This document shows, piece by piece, positions 7,982 to 15,053 of a stretch of DNA of 64,000 nt. This DNA comes from DATAUD01 sp036268455. GTDB lineage: Bacteria; Verrucomicrobiota; Verrucomicrobiia; Limisphaerales; Palsa-1400. The position numbers were made by a program, and so were the translations under genes. Under the pieces are notes generated by a model. That model worked only from the letters and a program-made list of their open reading frames with translations. It was not told the origin of the DNA and ran no database searches. Every line of letters starts with the position of its first letter. Position 1 is the stretch's first letter. Where the stretch lies: NCBI GenBank assembly GCA_036268455.1, contig DATAUD010000010.1:62001-126000 (forward strand), in the 5' to 3' direction.

Positions 7982-8164
7982 TCATTCCTCTTCTTTACAG
8001 TCTACTTTCCCGCTGTCATCCAGGTAGGTTTCTTTTGGCGGCGATTCCATGTCGTCCTCCCTGACTGTCGCCAGTTGCACGAGTGATGAAAGGAACCGTT
8101 GATAGTGAGTCTGATTTTTTGGCGGCAGAATTGCCCGGTTTGTCAATCTTGTTGAGTCAATCAT
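7982..8164 (-). CDS. Small acidic hypothetical protein (60 aa)
   Basis: Starting at the ATG at 8164 gives MIDSTRLTNRAILPPKNQTH and an acidic C terminus ending DDSGKVDCKEEE. A longer reading up to 8239 runs through the GC-rich hairpin after the capsid gene and is less likely. It has no known domain. It sits between the capsid gene and the 106-residue gene on the same strand, so it probably shares their transcript. Confidence 0.45.
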   Translation of the reverse strand: MIDSTRLTNRAILPPKNQTHYQRFLSSLVQLATVREDDMESPPKETYLDDSGKVDCKEEE

Positions 8165-8227
8165 AGGCTTTAAAAAAGTCCCGCCGCCGGAAAGATAGGC
8201 TATGAGACCCAAAAACGGCGGCGGGCA

Positions 8228-8253
8228 CCCGGCAGCCATTGGCAGGTGCCGGG
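8228..8253 (-). terminator. Hairpin just after the capsid gene
   Basis: CCCGGCA (8228-8234) and TGCCGGG (8247-8253) form a 7-bp stem starting 13 bp past the capsid stop. Minus-strand transcripts meet a T5 run about 12 bases beyond the stem. It could be a weak or partial terminator that reduces expression of the downstream small genes. Confidence 0.35.
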
Positions 8254-8265
8254 AAAGTTAGCTGC

Positions 8266-10053
8266 TTATTGAGCGCCACTGTCAGTCGATACGCAGAAGG
8301 ACTGGGCATGGCGCAAAGCAGTGTCCAAAAAGCAGTTCAAGGTAAAGACGTTCTGGCCGGTCCCCGCCTTTGTGTAAGGATCATAGATTACGTCCATTCC
8401 GCCGAACATCCCAATAATAAGATCCTGCCAATTTCCAAACACGACCTGACCATTCAAAGAGTTCGTAACCAATGCGGTGTAGCCGTTGACCAATCCACGG
8501 ACTTCTTCCTCATCCGGCGCGATATTGCCGGGATTCTCCCAAATTGGCATGGCCACAACCGTCGATGCGCCGATAAGCAACTTCGCGGTCTGTTTGAGAA
8601 CGTATCGCACGTTCGAGTTGGCGATGTAGCCCAGACGCCCTCTGTCCGCATTCAACGCTCCCAAGCTGGCTTCAAAGGCCAGAATAGAAGACCAGGTGGG
8701 AGCGCCGCCAAACGCGAGGCTTCCAACGCCAGGCTGGTTCAAAATTCCAACGCATTCGTCCGGCCCATTGCCTCCATTTAAAGCCATCCAGTCAATTTTA
8801 ACTCCAACCGTTTTCATGCTGTCATCCCGAATGAGGCCTTCGATGTCGGCCGAACTTTGAATCAACAGTTGCCTACTGAACACAACTTGGCTTGATATGC
8901 GGTGCGGCGTAAGACCGATTTGATCCAGTGTAGGATTCGAGGTGGAAACCGGCCCTGCTTCCGGGAGGGAATATGGCGTGACGGTGCTAGTCTGCCGAGG
9001 TATGGCAACGTTTCCGCTAAGTCCGGCCAGCACGAGAGCGCCAAGACGCATACACACCGTCCGGTTGCGAAGCACTTCAATGACGGGCGTCTCGACTGTG
9101 GTTTCCACGAGAGCGCCGCCGCCGCCAAATAAACCCACTGACATATCGCGCTTGTAGTAGTCCCTGCGGGAGCCTCCCAGCATGAGGTCCATAGGAACTA
9201 TGAACCCTTCTGAGCTCACTTTGCAATTCCGCTCAACTTGTTGCGAAACCTCCGCCTCAAAACAGCCGGAAGGTTTGCCCTTGTTGTCTGCCATAGAAAG
9301 AAATGCACGCTGGAAACTGTAACTCGTGATCTCCTTGCGAGACATGCCCAATTCCGCGCCACCCGCAAGAGAGTATTGTTTTGGCCGGGGATTTGAGCCG
9401 CACAAGTCAAGCAAATCTTTGCGATATTGCTCGAACTCCAATTGACCGCAAAGGGCCCGCGCTTTTAAGGTTAATATTTCGTGCTGGCAATGCGGGAAGT
9501 CTTTAATAAACCCATCCGCCAGCGCCGGTATCTCTGTCTTTGTGTCAATCATACATTTCTCCTTGACTGTGATTTGTGATCGGCCAACTCCAACCGTTTC
9601 GTCGGCTGGAATCGTGGCCATTGAAATTTCGTAGGGCATCCAGGCGAAACGGATTGTTTTTTTATCATCATCATTGCCCGATACTTGGCCACTTTGCGCA
9701 TAACCGACGGAAACATGCTTTCGAATGCCGTCCGCCACGTCTTGAAATACCTCGTCCGCAAGCTTTCCTTTTCCGAATCTGACTACAGCTCTGCCTACCT
9801 TGCGCCGCCCGTCATTCTCTACGATCGCTGACTCGACTACCCCGATTTGCTGGTCAGGATCGTGATTCAGAAGGAGCGGAGCGGAATTGGCGAGGCGGCT
9901 AAAATCGTAGTCACCTTGCCGGTGCGAAAGCACCTCATCATAGGTGCCCCGGCTTACCGGCTCTTCGCTGCTAAACGCAAGCGTAACGCGACGGTTCTTT
10001 TCATCCACCGCGTCACGCCCGAATATGCTGTTCCTGAATAGCAACTCTGCCAT
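8266..10053 (-). CDS. HK97-type prohead protease fused to major capsid protein
   Basis: The protein is 595 residues. Residues 1-167 are a caudovirus prohead protease (U35/S78 type) with putative catalytic His64 (LLLNHDPDQQ) and Ser115 (RKHVSVGYAQ), followed by a typical IPADETVGVGR end. From Met168 onward comes a delta-like N-terminal segment, then an HK97-fold capsid body (TPHRISSQVVFSRQLLIQSS, DWMALNGGNGPDECVGILNQ, FGNWQDLIIGMFGG). In most phages protease and capsid are separate genes. Here the frames are joined. An internal AAGGAG (9564-9559) lies 6 bases before the ATG of Met168, so a 428-residue free capsid protein could also be made. No portal or large terminase is nearby. The capsid could package the element itself with helper-phage functions. 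Confidence 0.92.
   Translation of the reverse strand: MAELLFRNSIFGRDAVDEKNRRVTLAFSSEEPVSRGTYDEVLSHRQGDYDFSRLANSAPLLLNHDPDQQIGVVESAIVENDGRRKVGRAVVRFGKGKLADEVFQDVADGIRKHVSVGYAQSGQVSGNDDDKKTIRFAWMPYEISMATIPADETVGVGRSQITVKEKCMIDTKTEIPALADGFIKDFPHCQHEILTLKARALCGQLEFEQYRKDLLDLCGSNPRPKQYSLAGGAELGMSRKEITSYSFQRAFLSMADNKGKPSGCFEAEVSQQVERNCKVSSEGFIVPMDLMLGGSRRDYYKRDMSVGLFGGGGALVETTVETPVIEVLRNRTVCMRLGALVLAGLSGNVAIPRQTSTVTPYSLPEAGPVSTSNPTLDQIGLTPHRISSQVVFSRQLLIQSSADIEGLIRDDSMKTVGVKIDWMALNGGNGPDECVGILNQPGVGSLAFGGAPTWSSILAFEASLGALNADRGRLGYIANSNVRYVLKQTAKLLIGASTVVAMPIWENPGNIAPDEEEVRGLVNGYTALVTNSLNGQVVFGNWQDLIIGMFGGMDVIYDPYTKAGTGQNVFTLNCFLDTALRHAQSFCVSTDSGAQ
9552..9564 (-). promoter_or_regulatory. Internal Shine-Dalgarno and ATG inside the protease-capsid gene
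   Basis: AAGGAG at 9564-9559, a 6-base spacer and ATG at 9552-9550 form a near-ideal translation start exactly at the boundary between the protease and capsid domains. Initiation here would give capsid protein without protease. Confidence 0.65.
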
Positions 10054-10104
10054 TTGAGCTTGACTCTACAACACGTCCAGTTTGGAAGTTCTGGAAAAGT
10101 CATT

Positions 10105-10545
10105 CTAAGCTTTCCCGAACTTCCGATTTACCCTGATGGCCGATTGCTTTTGATTTGTGCCTTTTGGCGGTCCAGGCCTTACCCTGAGCGGTCTAGCTCC
10201 GTAGAATTTAAACCAATTCGCTACAGTTCGGCGACTAACCTTAAACCCTCGATCCAATAAACCTCGATACACTGGCGTTACGGGGGGAATTGGAAGTCCC
10301 CAATTGTCGCAATTCTCAAGTATCCGAAAAACTTGCGAGCGAGCGCGGGCCAGCCCGTCATGGTAAAGCTCAAACGCATCGGCTAGACTGCGTAGGAATG
10401 CCGCATCAGGATAGGAAGCCCCCTTGCGATGGCCGTTCACGAGGTAATTGACGAGTTCTGGCGGCATCCGCTTCCGGCAATCGCCAGCCATAACCCAATA
10501 GTCAAAAGCTCGAATCGCATGAAGGGCGGCTGTGTCAATTTTCAT
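10105..10545 (-). CDS. Hypothetical protein of the mobile element (146 aa)
   Basis: I do not recognise this 146-residue protein. It has helical segments (AFLRSLADAFELYHDGLARARSQV) and near its end a helix-turn-helix-like stretch (GFKVSRRTVANWFKFYGARP) followed by a basic tail (RPLRVRPGPPKGTNQKQ), which suggests DNA or RNA binding. It lies just upstream of the capsid gene, a position that often holds packaging functions in phages, but sequence alone does not show that role. Confidence 0.65.
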   Translation of the reverse strand: MKIDTAALHAIRAFDYWVMAGDCRKRMPPELVNYLVNGHRKGASYPDAAFLRSLADAFELYHDGLARARSQVFRILENCDNWGLPIPPVTPVYRGLLDRGFKVSRRTVANWFKFYGARPLRVRPGPPKGTNQKQSAIRVNRKFGKA

Positions 10546-10576
10546 CTCGTTTATAGGGCGTCGGGGATGCTATCCG

Positions 10577-11056
10577 CTACTCTGACACTCCCGGCGAATC
10601 AGAATCGCTTGTAGCCCCCGCCGCGTTCGCGGGCGGGGCAGGGAAGAGCGTAATGTTAAGTGCCGGTTTGTTTAATTCAGCTATGAACGCCAGGTCTTCG
10701 GCCTGCCTATGCTTTAACTCGACCAGGCAGTCCGCATCGCAGTCCGCGAACTCGATAATCAACCCTCGCAGTTCAACGATTTCACGGACTAAATCCAAAA
10801 TAAGGCTTTTGCCATTTGCCCTGTCCGCCTTGATCTTTCGGCCAAGTATCGCTAGCTGCTTCTTTACGATTGCCAGCGACACCATATCCTCACAATCGGT
10901 ATCGGGCGCTGGGTCCCTTTGGTGCTCCCGCCCGAGGGCGATAAGCGCCCTTTTATCAGTAAGCGGCACGTTGTAGTCGCTGGCAAGACGGGACAAGTTC
11001 CCCTTATCCATTCCAATTGCTTTAGCTGCAACGGTTAAGAACGTTTTATCTTTCAT
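10577..11056 (-). CDS. HTH-plus-coiled-coil protein, possible small-terminase analogue (159 aa)
   Basis: The N terminus (TFLTVAAKAIGMDKGNLSRL) reads as a helix-turn-helix. The middle (VKKQLAILGRKIKADRANGK and VREIVELRGLIIEFADCDAD) is long helix or coiled coil, and the Pro/Ala-rich end may be flexible. A DNA-binding head plus helical oligomerisation region is the architecture of several phage small terminase subunits and also of simple regulators, so the packaging role is a hypothesis. It is 31 bp upstream of the 146-residue gene and in line with the capsid gene. Confidence 0.6.
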   Translation of the reverse strand: MKDKTFLTVAAKAIGMDKGNLSRLASDYNVPLTDKRALIALGREHQRDPAPDTDCEDMVSLAIVKKQLAILGRKIKADRANGKSLILDLVREIVELRGLIIEFADCDADCLVELKHRQAEDLAFIAELNKPALNITLFPAPPANAAGATSDSDSPGVSE

Positions 11057-11217
11057 AAGTTAGTTGTAATGATTCCTGATTCCAAATTTTTTACGGGGTA
11101 GAGCGTTGTTTTGTAGTTGACTTGGCTGGATATATGACTGGCACGCGGGCCGGCAACCTACTCTCTTCCAATGACTTACGGAAGAACCTAACATTTATAC
11201 ATGACAGCGCACCGTCC

Positions 11218-11505
11218 TTATACCTCGTCCTCCCGGAAGAGCGAGCGGTGAATACGAGAGTTAAGGAAAGTCCCATCAGCCTGCCGCCTGTAGATTCCTA
11301 CCCATTCACCGTTTAAAAAGAGGATTCTGCGATTTTCACTTTCATACGGTTTCAACGCTTCCAGGATCACGGCGGCTGGCGCGGCTATATCCTTGCCGCC
11401 CGCAGTGGCACTGATTGTTATTCGCACGTCGGCATCAGATTCAACAACTTCAAGTGTGAATTGCCTGCCGCTGTTCTTATCGCCAATAATATGTTTTGCA
11501 TTCAT
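11218..11505 (-). CDS. Hypothetical protein of the mobile element (95 aa)
   Basis: I do not recognise this protein. The 95-residue reading has alternating beta-like stretches (RQFTLEVVESDADVRITISA, ENRRILFLNGEWVGIYRR) and a charged end (HRSLFREDEV). It contains no signal peptide, membrane segment or known motif. It is the first gene downstream of the iteron array on the minus strand. The 160 bases between it and the next gene hold nothing I can assign. Confidence 0.6.
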   Translation of the reverse strand: MNAKHIIGDKNSGRQFTLEVVESDADVRITISATAGGKDIAAPAAVILEALKPYESENRRILFLNGEWVGIYRRQADGTFLNSRIHRSLFREDEV

Positions 11506-11578
11506 AAGTTTCCTTTCATTTCAGTTTCCCCGCCTTTTTCTTTAACGCTCTTCCCATCCCTTATTAGTTAAGTGTGGG

Positions 11579-11700
11579 AAACCAACATCACATGATGTTG
11601 GTTTGCTACACAGAAGTGATGTTGGTTTCATACACACTTTCGTGATGTTGGTTGACACATCACCTGATGTTGGTTTCCTACACAGAAGTGATGTTGGTTT
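11579..11700. repeat. Iteron array, candidate replication origin or operator
   Basis: TGATGTTGGTT(T) is repeated directly at 11593, 11617, 11643, 11665 and 11689, with start-to-start spacings of 24, 26, 22 and 24 bp, about two helical turns. A sixth, inverted copy (11579-11590) pairs with the first to form a 26-bp palindrome with 12-bp arms. Two units share a longer 23-base identity (11606-11628 and 11678-11700). The array directly follows the stop of the winged-helix gene at 11722. Iterons beside a DNA-binding initiator are typical of plasmid and satellite origins. Confidence 0.85.
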
Positions 11701-11721
11701 GCCATTTTCGTTTTTATTGAA

Positions 11722-12033
11722 TTAGTCGGATTTTCGCAACGGTAGCGGCTCGTGATCCGTCGAATCGAGCAGGACGTAAAACGTCTTACCATTCCTGCCG
11801 GTTCTATGAAATCGAAGCCATCTCCGCTGCACAAGCTCATCTGTCCAGTCCTGCAACGAGTGAACATCACAGCCAATTTCTTTTGAGATAGTCCGCTGGC
11901 CAGGGCAGCACAGTCCTTCCTCATGGTCGCGATGGTGGTAAAGGGCGTGCCAAAGGCGGAACGCTCCATGCGATAACTTCTTGTCCCGGCAGAGCGCCTT
12001 GAATGTTTCCGCGAGAATGTAAGGCTCATCCAT
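11722..12033 (-). CDS. Winged-helix (HTH_36-like) protein, candidate replication initiator
   Basis: This 103-residue protein has the pattern of HTH_36 domains found in phage and plasmid replication proteins: LSHGAFRLWHALYHHRD, PGQRTISKEIGCDVHSLQDW and TDELVQRRWLRFHRTG form helix, recognition helix and wing. It lacks a helicase or nuclease part and is short, so it may be only the DNA-binding part of an initiator, or a repressor. It lies 3 bp after the ParB-like gene and 21 bp before the iteron array, its probable binding site. Confidence 0.75.
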   Translation of the reverse strand: MDEPYILAETFKALCRDKKLSHGAFRLWHALYHHRDHEEGLCCPGQRTISKEIGCDVHSLQDWTDELVQRRWLRFHRTGRNGKTFYVLLDSTDHEPLPLRKSD

Positions 12034-12036
12034 TTT

Positions 12037-12849
12037 TCAGTTTTTGACCGCTTGCGCTCTCGCTTCCTTATCCTTTTTAGGAACGCATTTATCCCAAAGG
12101 AATTTGCTGACAAGTCCCGCGTCATCGCAGAATTTACACCCCGCTTGCTTTCCAAGGCACGGACAAACGGCGTAAGGGACTGCGCGTTCCAGTTCCGCAA
12201 TGGCATCGCTCAAATGCCCCATGACTGACTTGAAGTTGACTTCGCGAAATCCCCGCCGCGTCCGTGAATCGCCGGAACGTTCAACATGCCGCACATCTCC
12301 CAAGACATCCTTGGCCATAGCAACCACGATTTTAGGGTCGCTTTGAAATTCCCATAGCTCCTTCAAATCCTCTGGAATTGGGAAACCCAGGCGGTCCGCA
12401 GTGGGGGTGTAAAACTTTTGCACCCCCTTGCGGCCGGCGGCAACAGTCGGTCCCGTTGTCCCGCACAATCGGGCAATTTCACGGTCTGACATCTCCGGCC
12501 ATTGCCTGAGAACCATCTCCACCGCCCGGCGCTTGTCGGCGTTTGTAAATCGCAATCCATGTTGCCGGTTGGCTTCCAGGGCAATCTTAATCGCATCGTT
12601 CGGACTCGATTCGACAATTTCGACGCGGATTGATTCGGCGTGAATTTGGCTTGCCGCTTCCAGCCGATGCCGTCCGTCCACCAGGGCGTATTTGCCGTCT
12701 CGTTCAATAACTTTGATCGGCGGGAACACGTCTCCGCACTTCATGGAGTCGGCATATTCAGTGACGGTATTTTTATCGACTGCCGCCCGCACTTGCAAAG
12801 CGTCATCAATTACAATTGACAGAATAGGTGTTTCGATTACTTTGGGCAT
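12037..12849 (-). CDS. ParB/sulfiredoxin-fold (ParBc) domain protein
   Basis: Starting at ATG 12849 (MPKVIETPILSIVIDDALQV) gives 270 residues. An upstream extension would cross the hairpin before the gene. The ParBc fold is clear: PPIKVIERDGKYALVDGRHRLEAA with the nucleotide-binding GRHR box, then a helical DNA-binding part (NADKRRAVEMVLRQWPEMSDREIARLCGTT). The C terminus has four clustered cysteines (CPCLGKQAGCKFC), a likely metal site. Related phage and island ParB-like proteins act in partition, gene control or as nucleases. No ParA is present, so simple partition is unlikely. Confidence 0.85.
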   Translation of the reverse strand: MPKVIETPILSIVIDDALQVRAAVDKNTVTEYADSMKCGDVFPPIKVIERDGKYALVDGRHRLEAASQIHAESIRVEIVESSPNDAIKIALEANRQHGLRFTNADKRRAVEMVLRQWPEMSDREIARLCGTTGPTVAAGRKGVQKFYTPTADRLGFPIPEDLKELWEFQSDPKIVVAMAKDVLGDVRHVERSGDSRTRRGFREVNFKSVMGHLSDAIAELERAVPYAVCPCLGKQAGCKFCDDAGLVSKFLWDKCVPKKDKEARAQAVKN

Positions 12850-12864
12850 GGTAGTAGTCTTTCT

Positions 12865-12891
12865 GGCCGCGTGTAGGAGCGCGGCCTTTTT
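12865..12891 (+). terminator. Intrinsic terminator on the plus strand between xis-like and ParB-like genes
   Basis: GGCCGCG (12865-12871), an 8-base loop and CGCGGCC (12880-12886) are followed by TTTTT. It is well formed only for plus-strand transcription, although the flanking genes are on the minus strand. It may block antisense transcription. On the minus strand the same hairpin lies in the leader of the ParB-like gene. Confidence 0.6.
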
Positions 12892-12902
12892 GTTTAAGTT
12901 TG

Positions 12903-13115
12903 TTATGCGGCAATAGCAACACGTCGCCGCGCAAGCCATTCCTCAATGTCGGAACGACGGTATCGGATGACCCGTGAGGAAATGCGAATGTGCGGAAGAC
13001 CGCGAGACTTCCGCCAAAGGCGCAAGGTCCGCGATTCAATCGAGAGAAGCGCGGCTGCTTGACCGTCCGTCAGAATATTTTCCGTTGTTGCTGGCTGAGT
13101 TGATTCATTCTTCAT
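12903..13115 (-). CDS. AlpA/excisionase-like DNA-binding protein
   Basis: The 70-residue protein has a MerR-type winged helix of the HTH_17 group: LTDGQAAALLSIESRTLRLW, then GLPHIRISSRVIRYRRSDIEEWL. Proteins of this size and fold near integrases act as excisionases or as activators of excision. It lies about 570 bp from the integrase gene on the same strand, with the 144-residue unknown gene between them. Confidence 0.85.
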   Translation of the reverse strand: MKNESTQPATTENILTDGQAAALLSIESRTLRLWRKSRGLPHIRISSRVIRYRRSDIEEWLARRRVAIAA

Positions 13116-13250
13116 ATACCCTATTCACCAAGTCAACGCACAGAAGCGACACAACTGGTGTTTAATGAGGCTTTACGAGGGAAAACGAAGGATTTTTACG
13201 GCTGAAAAGCGACAACTGACGGTGTCTATTTAGGCACTACAATTTGGGCA

Positions 13251-13685
13251 CTACAATAGCTGGCTCAGTTCATCTATCCAGGCATGGGCACGCTGAAGTT
13301 TTGCTTTTACTGTCTGCCGGGTCTGCGAAGCCCATTCGTTCCGGTCGTCCAAAATTTTGGCAATCTTTTCTTTTGTCGATTCGAGGGTATTAAAGACCAG
13401 GACGGATGGCGCCGGCCAGGTCTTCGGCTCATAAACGGGCGTTAAATTCTCCTTCAAGCGTGCGATTTTTATCAATGCTTCAAGAGCCTCTTTTTTTTTC
13501 TTTGATCTCACGGCGAGATTGTATTCAGTCAGCAACAACAGGAGCTTTCTTATTGGCCGTTTGCCCCAGTAAAGTTTAGTTTTCTGGCGGGGTTTGCGCG
13601 TCATCGGATCGCGAACGCTGTAAACCAAAGAGACAAATTTTCCCTCCTTGGTCCGCGTTCGCAATGGGTGAAGAGGCTCGTTCAT
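13251..13685 (-). CDS. Hypothetical protein translationally coupled to the integrase (144 aa)
   Basis: I chose the ATG at 13685 because it overlaps the integrase stop as ATGA, which implies coupled translation. Longer readings extend into the integrase. The product is basic and helical (MNEPLHPLRTRTKEGKFVSL, YWGKRPIRKLLLLLTEYNLA, RSKKKKEALEALIKIARLKE) with no known domain. Coupling to the integrase suggests a role in recombination or its control. The last codons include one copy of an 11-bp direct repeat, GGCACTACAAT, at 13233-13243 and 13247-13257. Confidence 0.7.
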   Translation of the reverse strand: MNEPLHPLRTRTKEGKFVSLVYSVRDPMTRKPRQKTKLYWGKRPIRKLLLLLTEYNLAVRSKKKKEALEALIKIARLKENLTPVYEPKTWPAPSVLVFNTLESTKEKIAKILDDRNEWASQTRQTVKAKLQRAHAWIDELSQLL

Positions 13686-14938
13686 TGAATTGCGGCCATC
13701 GGCACGATGTTCGCCGCCGCTTCTGGCGCAACGGCAAACCACGCCTTTGCGGCGTCCGGTTTCACGACCTCGCGGTAATTTTTAAACACCATTGCCGGGC
13801 TGTTGCCCGCTTCCAATGACACTTGCGCGGCGCTCTGAATTTCGGCCAGCCGATAGGAAATGAAGGAATGGCGAAGCGCGTTGTTTTTCCATTCCACGCC
13901 AGCCATTGCCGTCGTTTCCGCTCTGGCGTCAATCAGGGCGTTTGCCGTGCCCTTCCAGACGTTGCCGGTCTGCGGTATGAACGATGCAAGCCATTGCTGC
14001 AAATTCGGGAGAATTGGAACGAGGCGGCGACTTCGAGTCTTGGCCTTCTTTGCCTTCACCTCGATATGACCGCCTTTCAAATCAATCTCACTCCACTCGA
14101 GTCGTTCAATCTCTGCCGTGCGTAGCCCTGCGAATGCGCCAATTGCGATTACAGGCGCGAACGATGCCGGGGCGGCTTCCAGTAGCGCAATGATCTCTGC
14201 GGGGCTGTAAATCTCGATTGCGTCGTCGTTCTCCGTTGAGATTTCCTCGGTGTCAGAAACCGGATTTCCGTTTTTGAGGATGTAGCCGTGTGACTCTGCA
14301 AAAGAGAAAAGCGTGTTGATGGAAGAGCGGAAGTTTTTCGCGGTGCGCGGCGCGACTTTCAGCCCGTCAAGCCATCCTTGCACGTCCGGCCCGGTAACGT
14401 TTCCGATGTCCACGGCGAAGCCATCCGCGAACCGATTCAGACGCGCCCGCAAGTCGGCAACGTAGCGATTTGATTTGCCACGCGCTTCTCTGGCAGTAAT
14501 CAATTCGGCGACTGTTTGCTTGACCGTCCGGCGCTCGATCTTGTCCGCCCGGTGCAGGGTGTAGAATTTCGCAGCCTCGATAACGGAGTCGCCGCCGAGG
14601 ATTTCACACGCCTTGACGTAATGAGCCACCGCCAGTTCAAGGGATGTTCCCAACGGTCGCAGCAACTCGATTGCACGTCCGTAGCTTGCCGCTTCACTGT
14701 TGCGCATTGTGGCGGCTGTCGTCTCACCGGTCGCAAGCTGGCGGGCAATCCGCTCTGCTTCACGTTTGGCCGCGCCCTCGTCCGTGAATCCGCGCAGCCT
14801 TCGGGCCCCGGTGGAATAGTCGGATACCTCAAAGACTGTCCGCTGGCCGTTGTCCGTTGAGCGAACGCGCTTGTAAATTTTCACAGTGACGTTGCCGACA
14901 GTCACCGCGCCCGGTTTTGAACTTCCATTGCGTTTCAT
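13682..14938 (-). CDS. Tyrosine-type site-specific integrase
   Basis: The 418-residue recombinase catalyses integration and excision of the element at the tRNA-Glu 3' end. It has an N-terminal arm-binding-like region, a core-binding domain (about 140-225, SAM-like) and a catalytic domain. Arg273 (GLRTAEIERLEW), a Lys near 297-300 (VKAKKAKTRSRR), Arg356 (NALRHSFISYRL) and the nucleophile Tyr388 (VFKNYREVV) are present. The usual first His of HxxR and the second His/Trp position are Asn here (NALR and AGNSP), a variant I believe occurs in related integrases. The gene starts 84 bp from the right att repeat. Upstream are candidate arm sites, and one inverted TGTCGGCA lies within its first codons. 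Confidence 0.95.
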   Translation of the reverse strand: MKRNGSSKPGAVTVGNVTVKIYKRVRSTDNGQRTVFEVSDYSTGARRLRGFTDEGAAKREAERIARQLATGETTAATMRNSEAASYGRAIELLRPLGTSLELAVAHYVKACEILGGDSVIEAAKFYTLHRADKIERRTVKQTVAELITAREARGKSNRYVADLRARLNRFADGFAVDIGNVTGPDVQGWLDGLKVAPRTAKNFRSSINTLFSFAESHGYILKNGNPVSDTEEISTENDDAIEIYSPAEIIALLEAAPASFAPVIAIGAFAGLRTAEIERLEWSEIDLKGGHIEVKAKKAKTRSRRLVPILPNLQQWLASFIPQTGNVWKGTANALIDARAETTAMAGVEWKNNALRHSFISYRLAEIQSAAQVSLEAGNSPAMVFKNYREVVKPDAAKAWFAVAPEAAANIVPMAAIQ

Positions 14939-14944
14939 GCCGCA

Positions 14945-14966
14945 CAGTGTCGGCTAAATGTCGGCA
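14945..14966 (+). promoter_or_regulatory. Candidate integrase arm-binding pair, right
   Basis: CAGTGTCGGC and ATGTCGGCA lie between the integrase start and the right att repeat and match the pair at 5840-5860. An inverted copy (TGCCGACAGT, 14893-14902) lies inside the integrase gene. Their position would let integrase binding repress its own promoter. The function is inferred. Confidence 0.5.
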
Positions 14967-15021
14967 AAAGTCAAAGCATATTTTTATTTTGACTCGTAAG
15001 TGGTTTATTATCAGCCTAATC

Positions 15022-15053
15022 GAATTGGTAGCGCGTACGGGAATCGCACCCGT
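15022..15053. repeat. Right attachment-site repeat within tRNA-Glu
   Basis: This 32-base perfect repeat of 5690-5721 overlaps the 3' part of the intact tRNA gene, which the element's own att sequence has restored. The crossover should lie within these bases. Confidence 0.93.

Larger units (their letters stand above)
5690..15053. mobile_element. Integrative element in tRNA-Glu carrying phage-type capsid genes
   Basis: The unit is about 9.4 kb and is bounded by perfect 32-bp copies of the tRNA-Glu 3' end (5690-5721 and 15022-15053). A tyrosine integrase lies next to the intact tRNA, reading away from it. Inside are an AlpA/Xis-like protein, a ParB-like protein, a winged-helix protein with iterons, several small unknown genes, an HK97-type prohead protease-capsid fusion and a HigBA copy. 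Nearly every gene is on the minus strand. No portal, large terminase, tail, lysis or conjugation gene is visible. The content fits a phage satellite or reduced prophage better than a conjugative element. Confidence 0.88.

Noticed and set aside
11579..11700. Possible CRISPR array
   Set aside because: The repeats are only 11-12 bp with 10-15 bp between them, and one copy is inverted. This fits iterons, not CRISPR. No cas gene is present.
13860..14193. Plus-strand frames of about 69-100 codons inside the integrase gene
   Set aside because: They are shadows of the integrase coding sequence without motifs.
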